64,000 bases of DNA, from positions 62,001-126,000 of the forward strand of contig CAZOAJ010000002.1 of the NCBI GenBank assembly GCA_964577935.1, given 5' to 3'. The notes beneath the pieces were generated by a model. It was not told where the DNA came from. It saw only the letters and a program-made list of their open reading frames with translations, and searched no databases. This DNA comes from JABDGV01 sp964577935. Its GTDB lineage: Bacteria; Chlamydiota; Chlamydiia; Chlamydiales; FEN-1388. The position numbers were made by a program, and so were the translations under genes. Below, piece after piece: positions 9,561 to 19,163 of the stretch. How positions within the stretch are numbered: the first letter of the stretch is position 1; every line of letters begins with the position of its first letter.

Positions 9561-9672
9561 AGGAATCCGAGCTTAAAGGGGTTATTCCAAGTAAGTCTTT
9601 TAAGACGTTCTCTGTCTCTGCAGACTCTAGATTAACTGATGACCTTTTTTCAACTCTTAAACTCGAACTATT

Positions 9673-9755
9673 GCGGCCAGAAAGACTCGAACTTTCACCA
9701 AGTTGCCTCGACTAGAACCTGAATCTAGCGCGTCTACCAATTCCGCCATGGCCGC
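9673..9755 (-). tRNA. tRNA-Leu (CAG)
   Basis: The minus strand folds as an 83-nt class II tRNA. The acceptor arms GCGGCCA and TGGCCGC pair. The anticodon stem CTAGA/TCTAG encloses the loop TTCAGGT with anticodon CAG. The T arm reads AGTTCGAGTCTTT with an imperfect T stem, and there is a long variable arm. CCA is not encoded. It sits between the 537-aa gene and the 1615-aa gene. Confidence 0.93.
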
Positions 9756-9849
9756 AAATCGACTTGCGGCCAAAATCCTACCACCGAGGACAATTTGTGA
9801 AAAGGCTTGATTTATTTCACATTAGAAAAATGTGAAAATAATCTTTACT

Positions 9850-12800
9850 TTAATAATAGTCTGGCCATAAATCCTTGAGTGTCTTTTTGCCGTCTAAAAA
9901 CCCAATAGTTTCATCCAAACTAGATGCGACATCCTTATCCTTTCCTGTATAGGCGGTTTTACATTCATTAAAAGTCTTAATAAATCGACTTTTGGCATCG
10001 TTGTTTTCTTTTATTGCTTTGAGTGCTTCACCCATAGCCAGTACAGAATTGCCTAAAATTTTCCCATTAATTTGATTTCCCTTCTTAATTGACGGATCAA
10101 AAACGATACAATCTCGAGCCATAAAGACCGCAAAAACTTCAGGATTCCTTTTTGCGAGTTCTGGAAGCAATTTACAAACGAATTCATTCGGAGTCAGTGG
10201 TTGAAAAGTTGTAATTCCTGCCGCCTTACATACAGAGACAGCTACTTTTGGAGTTTGATATTGCATAAACTTTCGCAAATATATTCCTTGCTCTTCAGAA
10301 TTCTTACCAAATATATTTAAAACATCATCAAGCGATTTAGGGTTTGCTTTCTGACCAATTTCAGGCTTTTTGACAATTCCTGCACTGATATTCTTCGTGA
10401 TTGTTTGATTGGATATGACCTTTGCAGACTTCAAATCTTCCCGCATATCATCTACATAGCCTGTCAAGAATTGAGCCAAGCTCTCTTGAGGGCTACCCAA
10501 AGTATAATCGTCGGGATCAAAATTTATTGGAGGTTCTTCTTCCAACAAATCCAATTCTGAACAAAGTTCTGCTGCAAGAGCATGAAATTCAAGCGTCAGA
10601 ACACCTTGTTTCGTGACCTCTAGGCTATCCAAAACGCCCTCTACACAGCTATCATCTTCCCCTTTAAAAAACATTCCTTTCAGCATGGCAGAAATCTGGT
10701 TACGCGTACCTATAAGGACAGACCCATCACTCTGTAGCTGTTGCTTTTGTGGAGAGGCTTTAGCAACTAGATCGATTTGAGCTTGCCTTGCATCTTCAGC
10801 TGCTTTATTTTTTTGAATTTCATCTATTGTTTGCTGCTTTCTTGCAGACACAATTTCAACTTGAGGAAGTGGCTTCAATTTCTGCTGTGAAGAAACCTGT
10901 GAAGAAGGGGCTTGCTGAACTCTAGCTTTAGCCGCAGGTTGTGAAACGCTGTGCTTTGGAGCTTCAACAGGCATAGCTGAATAAAACTTTTCAGCTTCTT
11001 CCATAATCCATTTTTTGAATGCTTTGTCATCTTTTAGCTGATCCGCTGAAACTGTCTTCGCTTCTGTTTTTACATTCGGAAATCCACCTTGGGAACAACT
11101 CATTGTGTATTTTATTTTCCCATCCTTCTGCACCGTTCTCGTGATGTCCAATGGCAAGCTGGGGCGCCCCTTCTGCTTAAAATCTAAATGCAATCCATTG
11201 TCTTTTGATGAAAGTGTTGGCCTATAGTTCTTCACAAGAACACTATCAGTATTTTGAAAAATAATTGAGTCCTCAAAATCTTTTATGCTCTTGATTCTCG
11301 CGTTAGCAACTTCAATGCTACCAAGGAAAGGAATATTTTCATTTGTTCTCCAACTTGACACATTATCTTCGATGAATTTCTTTAATTCTTTAGGATCACA
11401 TTCCCCCTTCTCAACTCTCTTTTCATCAAAAATTTTGAGTCGTCCATTGTTTTGAGGTTCAATGAAAAAGTCATGTGAGACCATATTAACCTCTCCACCT
11501 TGCTCAACTGTTCTTTCTACAATTGTCAAAGATGGATTAAGAGCAAGTTCTGTATAGAACATGCGTCGTATGATTGTAAACGGATTCCAACTAGCAGGGG
11601 CACCAGGCCAACGAAGCATCCAAGTTGCACCACTATCGGGCATCCCTTCAAAAATTTTCGCAACATGTAATTCAGCAGCAGACTTTGTTGTACAACTTCC
11701 TTGAAATACTCCTTGATTACTCATTATCACAGTGTCAATATCATTCTTGCCCTTTTTAATCCCAAGCTTCGTTGTAAGACTCTTAATTGTTTCCTGATTT
11801 GCATCTCCTACAAAATCGCCTGCACGAAGTTTGGATAGATCTACTGGAGATTCTTTAGTTTTCCCTTCCTTATCGTAACTCACAACCGTAAAGCTCTTAT
11901 TCCCATCAGCTTTCTTTAAGTAGCTAAATCCATCAAGCAGCCCTGGATTGATAAGAGCAAGCATTTGAGCCTTATGCTGTATAAGTTCTTCATCTTTTTT
12001 CTCAATAGGGGATCCTACAAAACTATTAAGCTCTTTTAAGCTTTCCGTACGTGATTTTTCTTCTTGAGATGAAGTTAGTTTCAGATCCTTTACAATTTCA
12101 GCTAACCAATTGTCTTTTTTTACATCATAGGACTTGTTGTTAATCGCAACTATCCCTTTATTATTATCTAGATTCATCTCTTGAGTCTGACAATTCTGTC
12201 CACCTTCATCAAGGTATGTAATAAAGTATTTTTTGTGATCTTCTACCCCATTGTCTGACCAAACGCGATAAACACCCTTAGCAGCGTTATTTCCTAATTT
12301 TGCTGCAATATTACGAAGTTCAAGTTCAATATGACTCCGCTCTGTTGCATACCCACGGCTCAATTGAGGATCACTTAAAGCTTTTCCAATTGCAGTTGTC
12401 CCACTTACCTTCGCGATAAAATCTGGGTCTTGAACACTTTTGAATGTCAGTTTCTCCATTGAAATGGACTTCAACAGGTCATCAAGTTTTGAGTATACCG
12501 TTTGATCTACACTCCAACCCAAATCTGTAACTGTTATCTTTTTTGATTGAACAATCCCAGCCTTGTCAATATAATTGAAAACATAAGAGGGTTTGATAAC
12601 ACTCTCTGAATCAACGCTCAGACCACAAATGCCAGCAAATTCTTTGCTTTTATCACGTAACACCAAGCGAGCATTCTTTAATTGATTTTCAATATTGAAT
12701 TCCGAGACAGGGAGACGCTTTTTCAACTCTTGATCGCTTAATAAGACAGCTCTGTCGTATTTTTGAGCAAATTCATCAAAAGAGATATAGCCACTAACCG

Positions 12801-14697
12801 CTTGTTTTAGATCTGCTATTGACGCACAGACCGTATCAGCTCGGTTTAGACCACTTACCCCTTTAAACTTAAGCGTAATTTTGTTGTCCTTACCAATTTC
12901 TATAGGAATCGATTTATCACCTATCTTTAACTCATAATTAGGAATAGTTTTTGGCGATAAGAAACCTACCGAAAGAAAGTCTACTGCCGTTGAAAAAGCG
13001 TTCTGAACCCATTTAGCAACACCCTCATTTTTAATAATACACCAGATCTTATCTTGCCCACTCTTGGGGAAAAATCGTTTTAAGCCTTCATCAAAGGATG
13101 TAGAGTCTCTCGCCTCTTCTTTGACAAAATCAACTATAGGACGGTTCGCTTTTCGAGTCTCGAGCTCGGCTGACCGCGCAATTGTTTCTAATCGCGGAAG
13201 CAACTCTGGAAGAGGCTCTGCTCCCTTTATTGCAAAGCTGCCACGAGGATCGAGAGTTGAAATGCTGAAAGGAATAACCTCTGCCTGAATATTCGAAGGG
13301 TCTTTGGCCGTATTAAACCTGAATACCTGCAAAACCCCTTTATCATCTTTTCCAATAGCATCAATAAATGGAGGTAAAGTAGTCTTATATACCCGGCCCA
13401 TGTTGATAACATACCTGGCATCAATTGTGAGCTCTGCCTCTGTCTTTACTTCAGATTGCCCTTTCAATCTTTTTTCAAGATCTAAGCGCTCCTGCGCTCG
13501 CTCAACAGGAGTCCCACAAGCACTAGCCAATTCAACCGGTGATTGAGCGCTTGCTACGATCTTAGAAAACACGCCTTGCTTGATTGCCGTAAAACCACCA
13601 ACACCTTGCAATGAAACATCGACCTTCAGATGATCTATTTTCCCTTTTGTATCTATTCGTGATAGGTATATATCATTCTTAGAATCTTTCCATAGTTTTG
13701 TATAAATGGCCTGATCAACTAAAGACGGATTCTTACCTATAACCGCTGAAAGATCTTTTGCAACCTCTTCTTGATTGGATGAAGGGAGAGATTTCGCCGC
13801 CTCGTTCATAATAGCTTTTTTTATAGCACTTGAAGAAGCGATGGGCTTATTTGACAAGAGCTTTTGCAAGTCTTTACTGGTAATTGTTGAGCTCGATCCT
13901 GACGAATCAGTTTTTGTGATTTCTATTTTATCTTTTACTTTCTTAATTTCGATTGAGGTTTTCACACACTCTGCTTGCGTATGATCGACAAGAATGAATT
14001 TCGTACCAGACTCACGATAGAGATATGCCGATTCTGGAATTGAGATATTTGCAAGAAGAGATGGACTTATGTAATCATTCAAGCCAGATTTGGCAATGTT
14101 TGCCTCAAGAAAATTTAGCGCTAAGAGGCCATCTCCTGTTCTAACCTGTAGTAGTGCTGCTGTACCAATCACGTCTTGTACGGGATTTTGGCTCGTTCTA
14201 TGGAAGACTCTATGTGCGGCAGGTAAGCTTTTACCAGCTGGAACTGGGTACTTAGTTTTTTCAGTAAAAATTGTTTTAATATCACTCATTTTTATATTGT
14301 CTACGTCTGGCGAACGAAGCCCAATAACCCAAGCAAAAGTGCGCACTACGGACTCAATTAACCAAAAGGGACCAAATTTGGTTGGTTTATCGTTAACCAA
14401 TCCCCTCTTCAATTCCGAGATACTTTTCTCCGCATCCTCACAATAGCTAAGGGCAGCATTCAAATCTTCAGAGCTTGACAAGGGTGCATTGTCCGCTTTC
14501 AGCTTATCAATGCAAGCATTAATAGTTTGCGCAGCTTCCTTTATATTTTTGACCTCTTGATCCTGATCACTCAATTTAAGCTTCCAGAGAGTACGTCCCT
14601 GCAGTTTCGCTAAATTTCTTTGAATTGTCAGCTTACTACTTTCAATCTGAGCAAGAAGTGGATTAGTTTGGCTTGGCTGGGTATTTATACTGCTCAT
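9850..14697 (-). CDS. Giant repeat protein with multiple SH2-like modules
   Basis: A 1615-aa protein with no signal peptide. A helical N-terminus (residues 1-170) is followed by repeated ~90-120-residue modules that look related. Each tends to start with a hydrophobic-x-G-[ST] turn (VIGTA 176, CGTP 394, VGSP 894, QGSC 999, LGSI 1125). A helix follows, then a strand like the SH2 'FLVRES' strand (YLYRES 225-230, IYLSRI 343-348, WMLRWP 1026-1031, FSYLKK 924-929), then paired strands and a closing helix. Module 997-1113 is the clearest. A Gln/Ser/Pro-rich linker (residues ~1245-1330) precedes a helical C-terminus. The SH2 reading is my inference from pattern; the repeats are divergent. The size and lack of enzymatic motifs suggest a binding scaffold, perhaps a secreted effector. 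It is divergent from lepA across a ~170-bp spacer. Confidence 0.6.
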   Translation of the reverse strand: MSSINTQPSQTNPLLAQIESSKLTIQRNLAKLQGRTLWKLKLSDQDQEVKNIKEAAQTINACIDKLKADNAPLSSSEDLNAALSYCEDAEKSISELKRGLVNDKPTKFGPFWLIESVVRTFAWVIGLRSPDVDNIKMSDIKTIFTEKTKYPVPAGKSLPAAHRVFHRTSQNPVQDVIGTAALLQVRTGDGLLALNFLEANIAKSGLNDYISPSLLANISIPESAYLYRESGTKFILVDHTQAECVKTSIEIKKVKDKIEITKTDSSGSSSTITSKDLQKLLSNKPIASSSAIKKAIMNEAAKSLPSSNQEEVAKDLSAVIGKNPSLVDQAIYTKLWKDSKNDIYLSRIDTKGKIDHLKVDVSLQGVGGFTAIKQGVFSKIVASAQSPVELASACGTPVERAQERLDLEKRLKGQSEVKTEAELTIDARYVINMGRVYKTTLPPFIDAIGKDDKGVLQVFRFNTAKDPSNIQAEVIPFSISTLDPRGSFAIKGAEPLPELLPRLETIARSAELETRKANRPIVDFVKEEARDSTSFDEGLKRFFPKSGQDKIWCIIKNEGVAKWVQNAFSTAVDFLSVGFLSPKTIPNYELKIGDKSIPIEIGKDNKITLKFKGVSGLNRADTVCASIADLKQAVSGYISFDEFAQKYDRAVLLSDQELKKRLPVSEFNIENQLKNARLVLRDKSKEFAGICGLSVDSESVIKPSYVFNYIDKAGIVQSKKITVTDLGWSVDQTVYSKLDDLLKSISMEKLTFKSVQDPDFIAKVSGTTAIGKALSDPQLSRGYATERSHIELELRNIAAKLGNNAAKGVYRVWSDNGVEDHKKYFITYLDEGGQNCQTQEMNLDNNKGIVAINNKSYDVKKDNWLAEIVKDLKLTSSQEEKSRTESLKELNSFVGSPIEKKDEELIQHKAQMLALINPGLLDGFSYLKKADGNKSFTVVSYDKEGKTKESPVDLSKLRAGDFVGDANQETIKSLTTKLGIKKGKNDIDTVIMSNQGVFQGSCTTKSAAELHVAKIFEGMPDSGATWMLRWPGAPASWNPFTIIRRMFYTELALNPSLTIVERTVEQGGEVNMVSHDFFIEPQNNGRLKIFDEKRVEKGECDPKELKKFIEDNVSSWRTNENIPFLGSIEVANARIKSIKDFEDSIIFQNTDSVLVKNYRPTLSSKDNGLHLDFKQKGRPSLPLDITRTVQKDGKIKYTMSCSQGGFPNVKTEAKTVSADQLKDDKAFKKWIMEEAEKFYSAMPVEAPKHSVSQPAAKARVQQAPSSQVSSQQKLKPLPQVEIVSARKQQTIDEIQKNKAAEDARQAQIDLVAKASPQKQQLQSDGSVLIGTRNQISAMLKGMFFKGEDDSCVEGVLDSLEVTKQGVLTLEFHALAAELCSELDLLEEEPPINFDPDDYTLGSPQESLAQFLTGYVDDMREDLKSAKVISNQTITKNISAGIVKKPEIGQKANPKSLDDVLNIFGKNSEEQGIYLRKFMQYQTPKVAVSVCKAAGITTFQPLTPNEFVCKLLPELAKRNPEVFAVFMARDCIVFDPSIKKGNQINGKILGNSVLAMGEALKAIKENNDAKSRFIKTFNECKTAYTGKDKDVASSLDETIGFLDGKKTLKDLWPDYY

Positions 14698-14865
14698 TAA
14701 TGAATCCTAAAATTTTTCTTATCTGTAGCATGTAAAAACAATTCTTGCAAACGCAAGCTCGATGCAAAAATCATTTACCGCGGCTTGAAAAACCCATTTA
14801 TTAAGCAAGAAAAAAAGGGATCAACTGGTTAGTATATAGACAAACAACGATGGATCTTTGAAGAA

Positions 14866-16680
14866 ATGAGCTGGCAATACGACCCTAAAAAGATACGAAA
14901 CTTCTCGATCATTGCGCACATCGACCATGGAAAATCGACGCTTGCTGATCGCTTTCTTGAATACACGAACACGATTTCCAAGCGCGAGATGCAAGAGCAG
15001 GTGCTTGATGGAATGGATCTTGAACGCGAACGGGGCATCACGATCAAAGCCCATCCCGTGACAATGTACTATAAGGCAAAAGATGGTCAGCTGTATCAAA
15101 TGAACCTGATTGACACGCCTGGCCACGTTGACTTTACGTATGAGGTATCTCGGTCACTTTCTGCTTGTGAAGGAGCTCTCCTCGTCATTGATGCAGGACA
15201 AGGAATTCAGGCACAAAGCCTTGCAAACGTCCACCTAGCTCTTCAAAGAAATCTCCACATTATTCCAGTCATCAACAAGATCGACCTTCCAACAGCTGAT
15301 GTCGAAGGAGCTCGAAAGCAGCTGGAGGATGCTCTTGCGATGGATGGAGACTCGGCCGTTCCTTGCTCTGCAAAGGCAGGCATTGGCATTCAAGATATTC
15401 TCGAAAGAGTCGTTGAAGATATTCCACCGCCTGATATCAGCGGAAATACCCCTTTGCGAGCATTGGTGTTTGACTCGCATTATGATCCCTACAGAGGGAT
15501 CATGGTCTATATCCGAGTGATAGACGGCAAGATCGAAAAAGGCGACCAGATTAAGTTCATGGCTTTGGAAAAGGACTATGATGTCCTAGAAGTCGGCATC
15601 TTTACTCCTCAGCAAAAGCCAACAAATTCCTTAAGAGCTGGCGAAGTAGGATACTTTTTAGCGAACATCAAGAATACCAAAGAAGTTAAGATTGGCGACA
15701 CGATAACCCACCTCAAGCAAGGATCCAAAGATCCTTTGCCAGGGTTTCAGATCATAAATCCTGTCGTTTTTGCAGGTATCTATCCTATTGATTCTCAAGA
15801 CTTTGAAGCTCTACGAGATGCGCTGCAGCGACTCCAGCTCAATGACTCGGCTCTCCATATCGAACAGGAGAGCAGCACAGCTCTTGGTTTTGGTTTCCGG
15901 TGTGGGTTTTTAGGTCTTCTACACCTTGAAATTGTTGTCGAGCGGATCTCTCGTGAATTTAAAATTGATATCATCACCACCTCTCCAAGCGTTATCTACA
16001 AGTTCACATTGAACGACGGGAGTATGAAAGAGGTAGACAACCCAGCATACTATCCTGACCCATCCCATATCTCCTGGGTTGAAGAGCCTTGGGTAAAATG
16101 CCACATCATTACCCCGTCTGATTATCTTGGAGCAGTCATGAGCCTTGCAATGGATAAGCGAGGAAGCTGCGCGAAGATGGAAACGCTCGATGCAAAACGG
16201 CTTATGCTCACCTATAAGCTCCCCTTAAACGAGATCGTTACCGACTTTGCAGACAGGTTAAAATCGATAACTAAAGGATATGCATCCTTCGACTATGAAT
16301 TCGACCAGTACGAAGAGGGAGATATCATTAAGCTTGAAATCCGCGTAAATGAAGAACCTGTAGACGCCTTTTCCTGCTTAATTCACAGATCAAAAGCTGA
16401 ATCGCGCGGAAGAGCTATCTGCGAAAAACTTGCAGAAGTTATTCCTATGCAGCTCTTCAAAGTTCCGATCCAGGCAGCAATAGGTGGCAAGGTAGTTGCT
16501 CGTGAAACGATCAGAGCGGTGACAAAGAACGTTACAGCCAAATGCTATGGCGGCGATATTACCCGAAAGAAAAAGCTCTGGGAAAAGCAGAAAGAGGGTA
16601 AAAAGCGAATGAAAGAGATCGGCAAAGTGACGATTCCTCAAGAAGCATTTATGCAAGTACTGAAATTAAATGATAATTAG
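14866..16680 (+). CDS. lepA: Elongation factor 4 (LepA GTPase)
   Basis: LepA is a translational GTPase that acts on stalled or mistranslocated ribosomes. The 604-aa protein has the G1 loop AHIDHGKST, the G2/Sw1 region RERGITIKAH, G3 DTPGHVDF and G4 NKIDLP. The LepA-specific C-terminus includes KKKLWEKQKEGKKRMKEIGK. The length is standard. In C. trachomatis, as I recall, lepA neighbours gnd; here gnd lies 4 kb further on, separated by uppS-cdsA-cmk and a membrane protein gene. Confidence 0.98.
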   Translation: MSWQYDPKKIRNFSIIAHIDHGKSTLADRFLEYTNTISKREMQEQVLDGMDLERERGITIKAHPVTMYYKAKDGQLYQMNLIDTPGHVDFTYEVSRSLSACEGALLVIDAGQGIQAQSLANVHLALQRNLHIIPVINKIDLPTADVEGARKQLEDALAMDGDSAVPCSAKAGIGIQDILERVVEDIPPPDISGNTPLRALVFDSHYDPYRGIMVYIRVIDGKIEKGDQIKFMALEKDYDVLEVGIFTPQQKPTNSLRAGEVGYFLANIKNTKEVKIGDTITHLKQGSKDPLPGFQIINPVVFAGIYPIDSQDFEALRDALQRLQLNDSALHIEQESSTALGFGFRCGFLGLLHLEIVVERISREFKIDIITTSPSVIYKFTLNDGSMKEVDNPAYYPDPSHISWVEEPWVKCHIITPSDYLGAVMSLAMDKRGSCAKMETLDAKRLMLTYKLPLNEIVTDFADRLKSITKGYASFDYEFDQYEEGDIIKLEIRVNEEPVDAFSCLIHRSKAESRGRAICEKLAEVIPMQLFKVPIQAAIGGKVVARETIRAVTKNVTAKCYGGDITRKKKLWEKQKEGKKRMKEIGKVTIPQEAFMQVLKLNDN

Positions 16681-16778
16681 ATCTTGAATTGATGCTTAAC
16701 TCCTGAGATTCAGAATAAATCGCTGTCCGGAGATTACTTCTTGCTTTGAGAAGGATGAGCCTGGCATAAAGAATTGAT

Positions 16779-17588
16779 ATGATACTAGTTGAAGAAAGCC
16801 CGAAGTTGGCAGCACTCAGTGCACGAAAACGCACATCCTTGGCAATGCACGCTCCTGTCTTTTCAGAAGCTGATTTAAAGCTTCTTTCAAAGGGCAATGT
16901 GCCTCATCATGTCGGCATTATCCCCGATGGAAATAGAAGATGGGCAAAAGAGGCCTTTCTTCCCGTTGCAGAGGGATATGTTGAAGGGGCAGAAACGCTC
17001 ATCAATATATTGAAAGCTGCCAAGGAAATCGGTATCAAATATCTTACGATATATACCTTCTCGACAGAAAATTGGAAAAGGCCGATCGAACAGATTCAAG
17101 ACTATTTCTCAACTCTTGAAGCTTACTTTTCCATGTACGCAAATGACTTAAGTCCCTATGGAGTTCGAGTAAAGGTGATAGGAGATTTAGATAAAATGCC
17201 CCTATCATTTCAAACAATCATAAAAAAAGTGATTGAGACAACTCGAAACGAAACTGAGCTCACTCTGTCATTTGCCATTAATTATGGCGGAAGAAACGAA
17301 CTTACCCGTGCTTTTAAAAAGCTTGCCGAAGAAGTCATTTCAGGAAAGTTATTACCTCAAAATATTACTGACCATGAAATTGAACGATGCCTTGATACAT
17401 CTGGATTACCGGACCCAGATCTCCTTATTCGAACAAGCGGCGAAACTCGATTAAGCAATTTTCTCATCTGGCAGTCTTCTTATTCAGAGATCATTTTAGA
17501 AAAAGAAAACTGGCCAAAATTTTCTTCAAAAAAATTTTTAGAAGCTATCGTAGAGTATCAAGGGCGAATACGGAGAAGAGGAGCATAA
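16779..17588 (+). CDS. uppS: Isoprenyl transferase (undecaprenyl diphosphate synthase)
   Basis: UppS extends farnesyl diphosphate with isopentenyl diphosphate to the C55 carrier lipid for peptidoglycan and glycan assembly. The substrate loop reads GIIPDGNRRWAK (residues ~45-56); most bacteria have a Met before DGN and Gly in place of the first Arg. FSTENWKRP, AINYGGRNEL and the C-terminal DLLIRTSGETRLSNFLIWQ are all present. The first ~38 residues are extra, and a start nearer ATG 16845 (MHAPVFSE) is possible. It is followed after 6 bp by cdsA, then cmk. Confidence 0.95.
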   Translation: MILVEESPKLAALSARKRTSLAMHAPVFSEADLKLLSKGNVPHHVGIIPDGNRRWAKEAFLPVAEGYVEGAETLINILKAAKEIGIKYLTIYTFSTENWKRPIEQIQDYFSTLEAYFSMYANDLSPYGVRVKVIGDLDKMPLSFQTIIKKVIETTRNETELTLSFAINYGGRNELTRAFKKLAEEVISGKLLPQNITDHEIERCLDTSGLPDPDLLIRTSGETRLSNFLIWQSSYSEIILEKENWPKFSSKKFLEAIVEYQGRIRRRGA

Positions 17589-17594
17589 CGACGT

Positions 17595-18470
17595 ATGAGC
17601 TCACTTAGGTCAATGCCAAATTTTTATCAGAGAATTATTGTAAGTTCGCTGATTCTAGTTTTTTTCACCTTAATCCTTATTTTCTCCCACACTCCCCCAT
17701 ACTGGTGGTTTTTCGTTGCGGCTCTAGCCGTTGTTCAATCCAAAGCACTCGTAGAGTACTATCAACTCGCCATTTCAAAAGGCTATCTGCCCTCTGTTAA
17801 AATTGCTGTCACAAGCTCTTGTCTCTTCATCTTTTCAAAATTTATAGCGCTCACACATGACGAGCTCTCTTACCTAGCGCCTACTATTCTTTACCTCTCG
17901 ATTTTCGCATGTGCACTTTCGCATATGTATAAAGCCATTGAATCTATAGCTAATTTAGCTATTACCCTCTTTGGTCTTCTCTATATCACTCTTTCTCTGA
18001 GCTATCTGCTTGAACTTAACTTCAAGCCAGATCCCTTTGGTCAATCTCCAGGCATCTTGTGGACTATATTCGCTATTGCAACTACAAAAGCATCCGATAC
18101 TTTTGCCTACTTTTTTGGTAAAACGTTCGGCAAACACCCTTTAAGTCCCTATTTAAGCCCAAAGAAAACGATTGAGGGGGCTATTGGAGGCCTTGTTGGC
18201 CCAATATTAATGAGTCTTTTGATTATATATATTTACCAGCACACACACAATTTTGCCCTACCAAGCCTTACTGAAGCTGCAATCTTAGGCCTTTTAATTG
18301 GTGGAGCCTCAATATTTGGAGATCTACTTGAATCGCTCCTAAAAAGAGATGCCCAAGTCAAAGACAGCGGATCGCTTCCCGGACTTGGAGGTCTTCTAGA
18401 TATGGTAGACTCACTCATTTTCACAATTCCATTGCTGTACATATATTTGAGAGCACGAACATATTTATGA
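17595..18470 (+). CDS. cdsA: Phosphatidate cytidylyltransferase
   Basis: CdsA makes CDP-diacylglycerol from CTP and phosphatidate in the inner membrane. The 291-aa protein has about eight hydrophobic segments and the C-terminal signature SLLKRDAQVKDSG followed by LPGLGGLLDMVDSL. At the positions where the prosite-type signature expects His (PGHGG) and Arg (LDRxDS) this protein has Leu and Met. The acidic residues thought to bind metal are kept, so activity is still likely. It overlaps cmk by 4 bp and follows uppS after 6 bp. Confidence 0.93.
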   Translation: MSSLRSMPNFYQRIIVSSLILVFFTLILIFSHTPPYWWFFVAALAVVQSKALVEYYQLAISKGYLPSVKIAVTSSCLFIFSKFIALTHDELSYLAPTILYLSIFACALSHMYKAIESIANLAITLFGLLYITLSLSYLLELNFKPDPFGQSPGILWTIFAIATTKASDTFAYFFGKTFGKHPLSPYLSPKKTIEGAIGGLVGPILMSLLIIYIYQHTHNFALPSLTEAAILGLLIGGASIFGDLLESLLKRDAQVKDSGSLPGLGGLLDMVDSLIFTIPLLYIYLRARTYL

Positions 18471-19138
18471 TTATTACAATTGATGGACCTGCAGGAACCG
18501 GTAAAAGCACAACAGCTCGAAAAGTTTCTGAAGCTTTAGGCTACAGCCTTCTAGATACTGGAGCGATGTATCGAGCTATCACTTCAGGGATAATCGAGCA
18601 CAAGATCGATCATCAAAACCCTGAAGAGTTAAAAAAATTTCTCACAGAATACCCATTGAAAATTGTAAAACGTTTTGGCGAGAGACGATTTTTCATTGGA
18701 TCGGTCGATGTCACCGATAAGATCAGATCAAATGAAGTCACAAGTCTTGTGTCCACTATCGCATCCTATCCAGATGTACGGGCAGCACTTGTTCCTCTTC
18801 AACGGCAGGCGGTTTCTGGAATCAATGCTGTATGTGAAGGACGAGACATGGGGACAACTGTCTATCCCGATGCAGACCTTAAAGTGTATCTTACCGCAAA
18901 CCTCGATGTACGTGCTCAAAGACGGTATTTAGAACTCAAGCAACTTGGCAGACTCGATGGCCAAGACAGCTTAGAAGAGGTCAAAAAATCTATCAACAAC
19001 CGAGATACCATAGACTCAACTCGAGAACACTCCCCTCTAAAACCTGCAGCCGATGCAGTCCTTATTGACACAAGCACACTCTCGCTGCAGCAAGTAGTTG
19101 ATCAGATTATTAACCTAGCTGAGCAAAGATCTGACTAA
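18467..19138 (+). CDS. cmk: Cytidylate kinase
   Basis: Cmk phosphorylates CMP/dCMP to the diphosphates. The 223-aa protein opens with IDGPAGTGKST (P-loop) and has LLDTGAMYRA, CEGRDMGTTVYPDAD and the NRDTIDSTRE-SPL lid. The length is standard. The start overlaps cdsA. The last codons and stop lie in an 18-bp tandem duplication (19128-19163) shared with the 3' end of the convergent membrane protein gene. In Chlamydia, cmk is normally followed by plsC and argS; that continuation is missing here. Confidence 0.97.
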   Translation: MIITIDGPAGTGKSTTARKVSEALGYSLLDTGAMYRAITSGIIEHKIDHQNPEELKKFLTEYPLKIVKRFGERRFFIGSVDVTDKIRSNEVTSLVSTIASYPDVRAALVPLQRQAVSGINAVCEGRDMGTTVYPDADLKVYLTANLDVRAQRRYLELKQLGRLDGQDSLEEVKKSINNRDTIDSTREHSPLKPAADAVLIDTSTLSLQQVVDQIINLAEQRSD

Positions 19139-19163
19139 TATTTTCGATCTGACTAATATTTTG
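19128..19163. repeat. 18-bp tandem duplication spanning two convergent stop codons
   Basis: Two copies of GATCTGACTAATATTTTC/G lie head to tail (19128-19145 and 19146-19163), differing only in the last base. The first copy holds the cmk TAA; the second holds the stop (TAG on the minus strand) of the SPW-VKOR gene. A partial third copy (GATCTG) follows. Confidence 0.95.

Noticed and set aside
13064..14446. Several open frames of 65-118 aa on the plus strand opposite the giant repeat protein
   Set aside because: They lie entirely within a convincing long gene on the other strand and show no domain or start signal.
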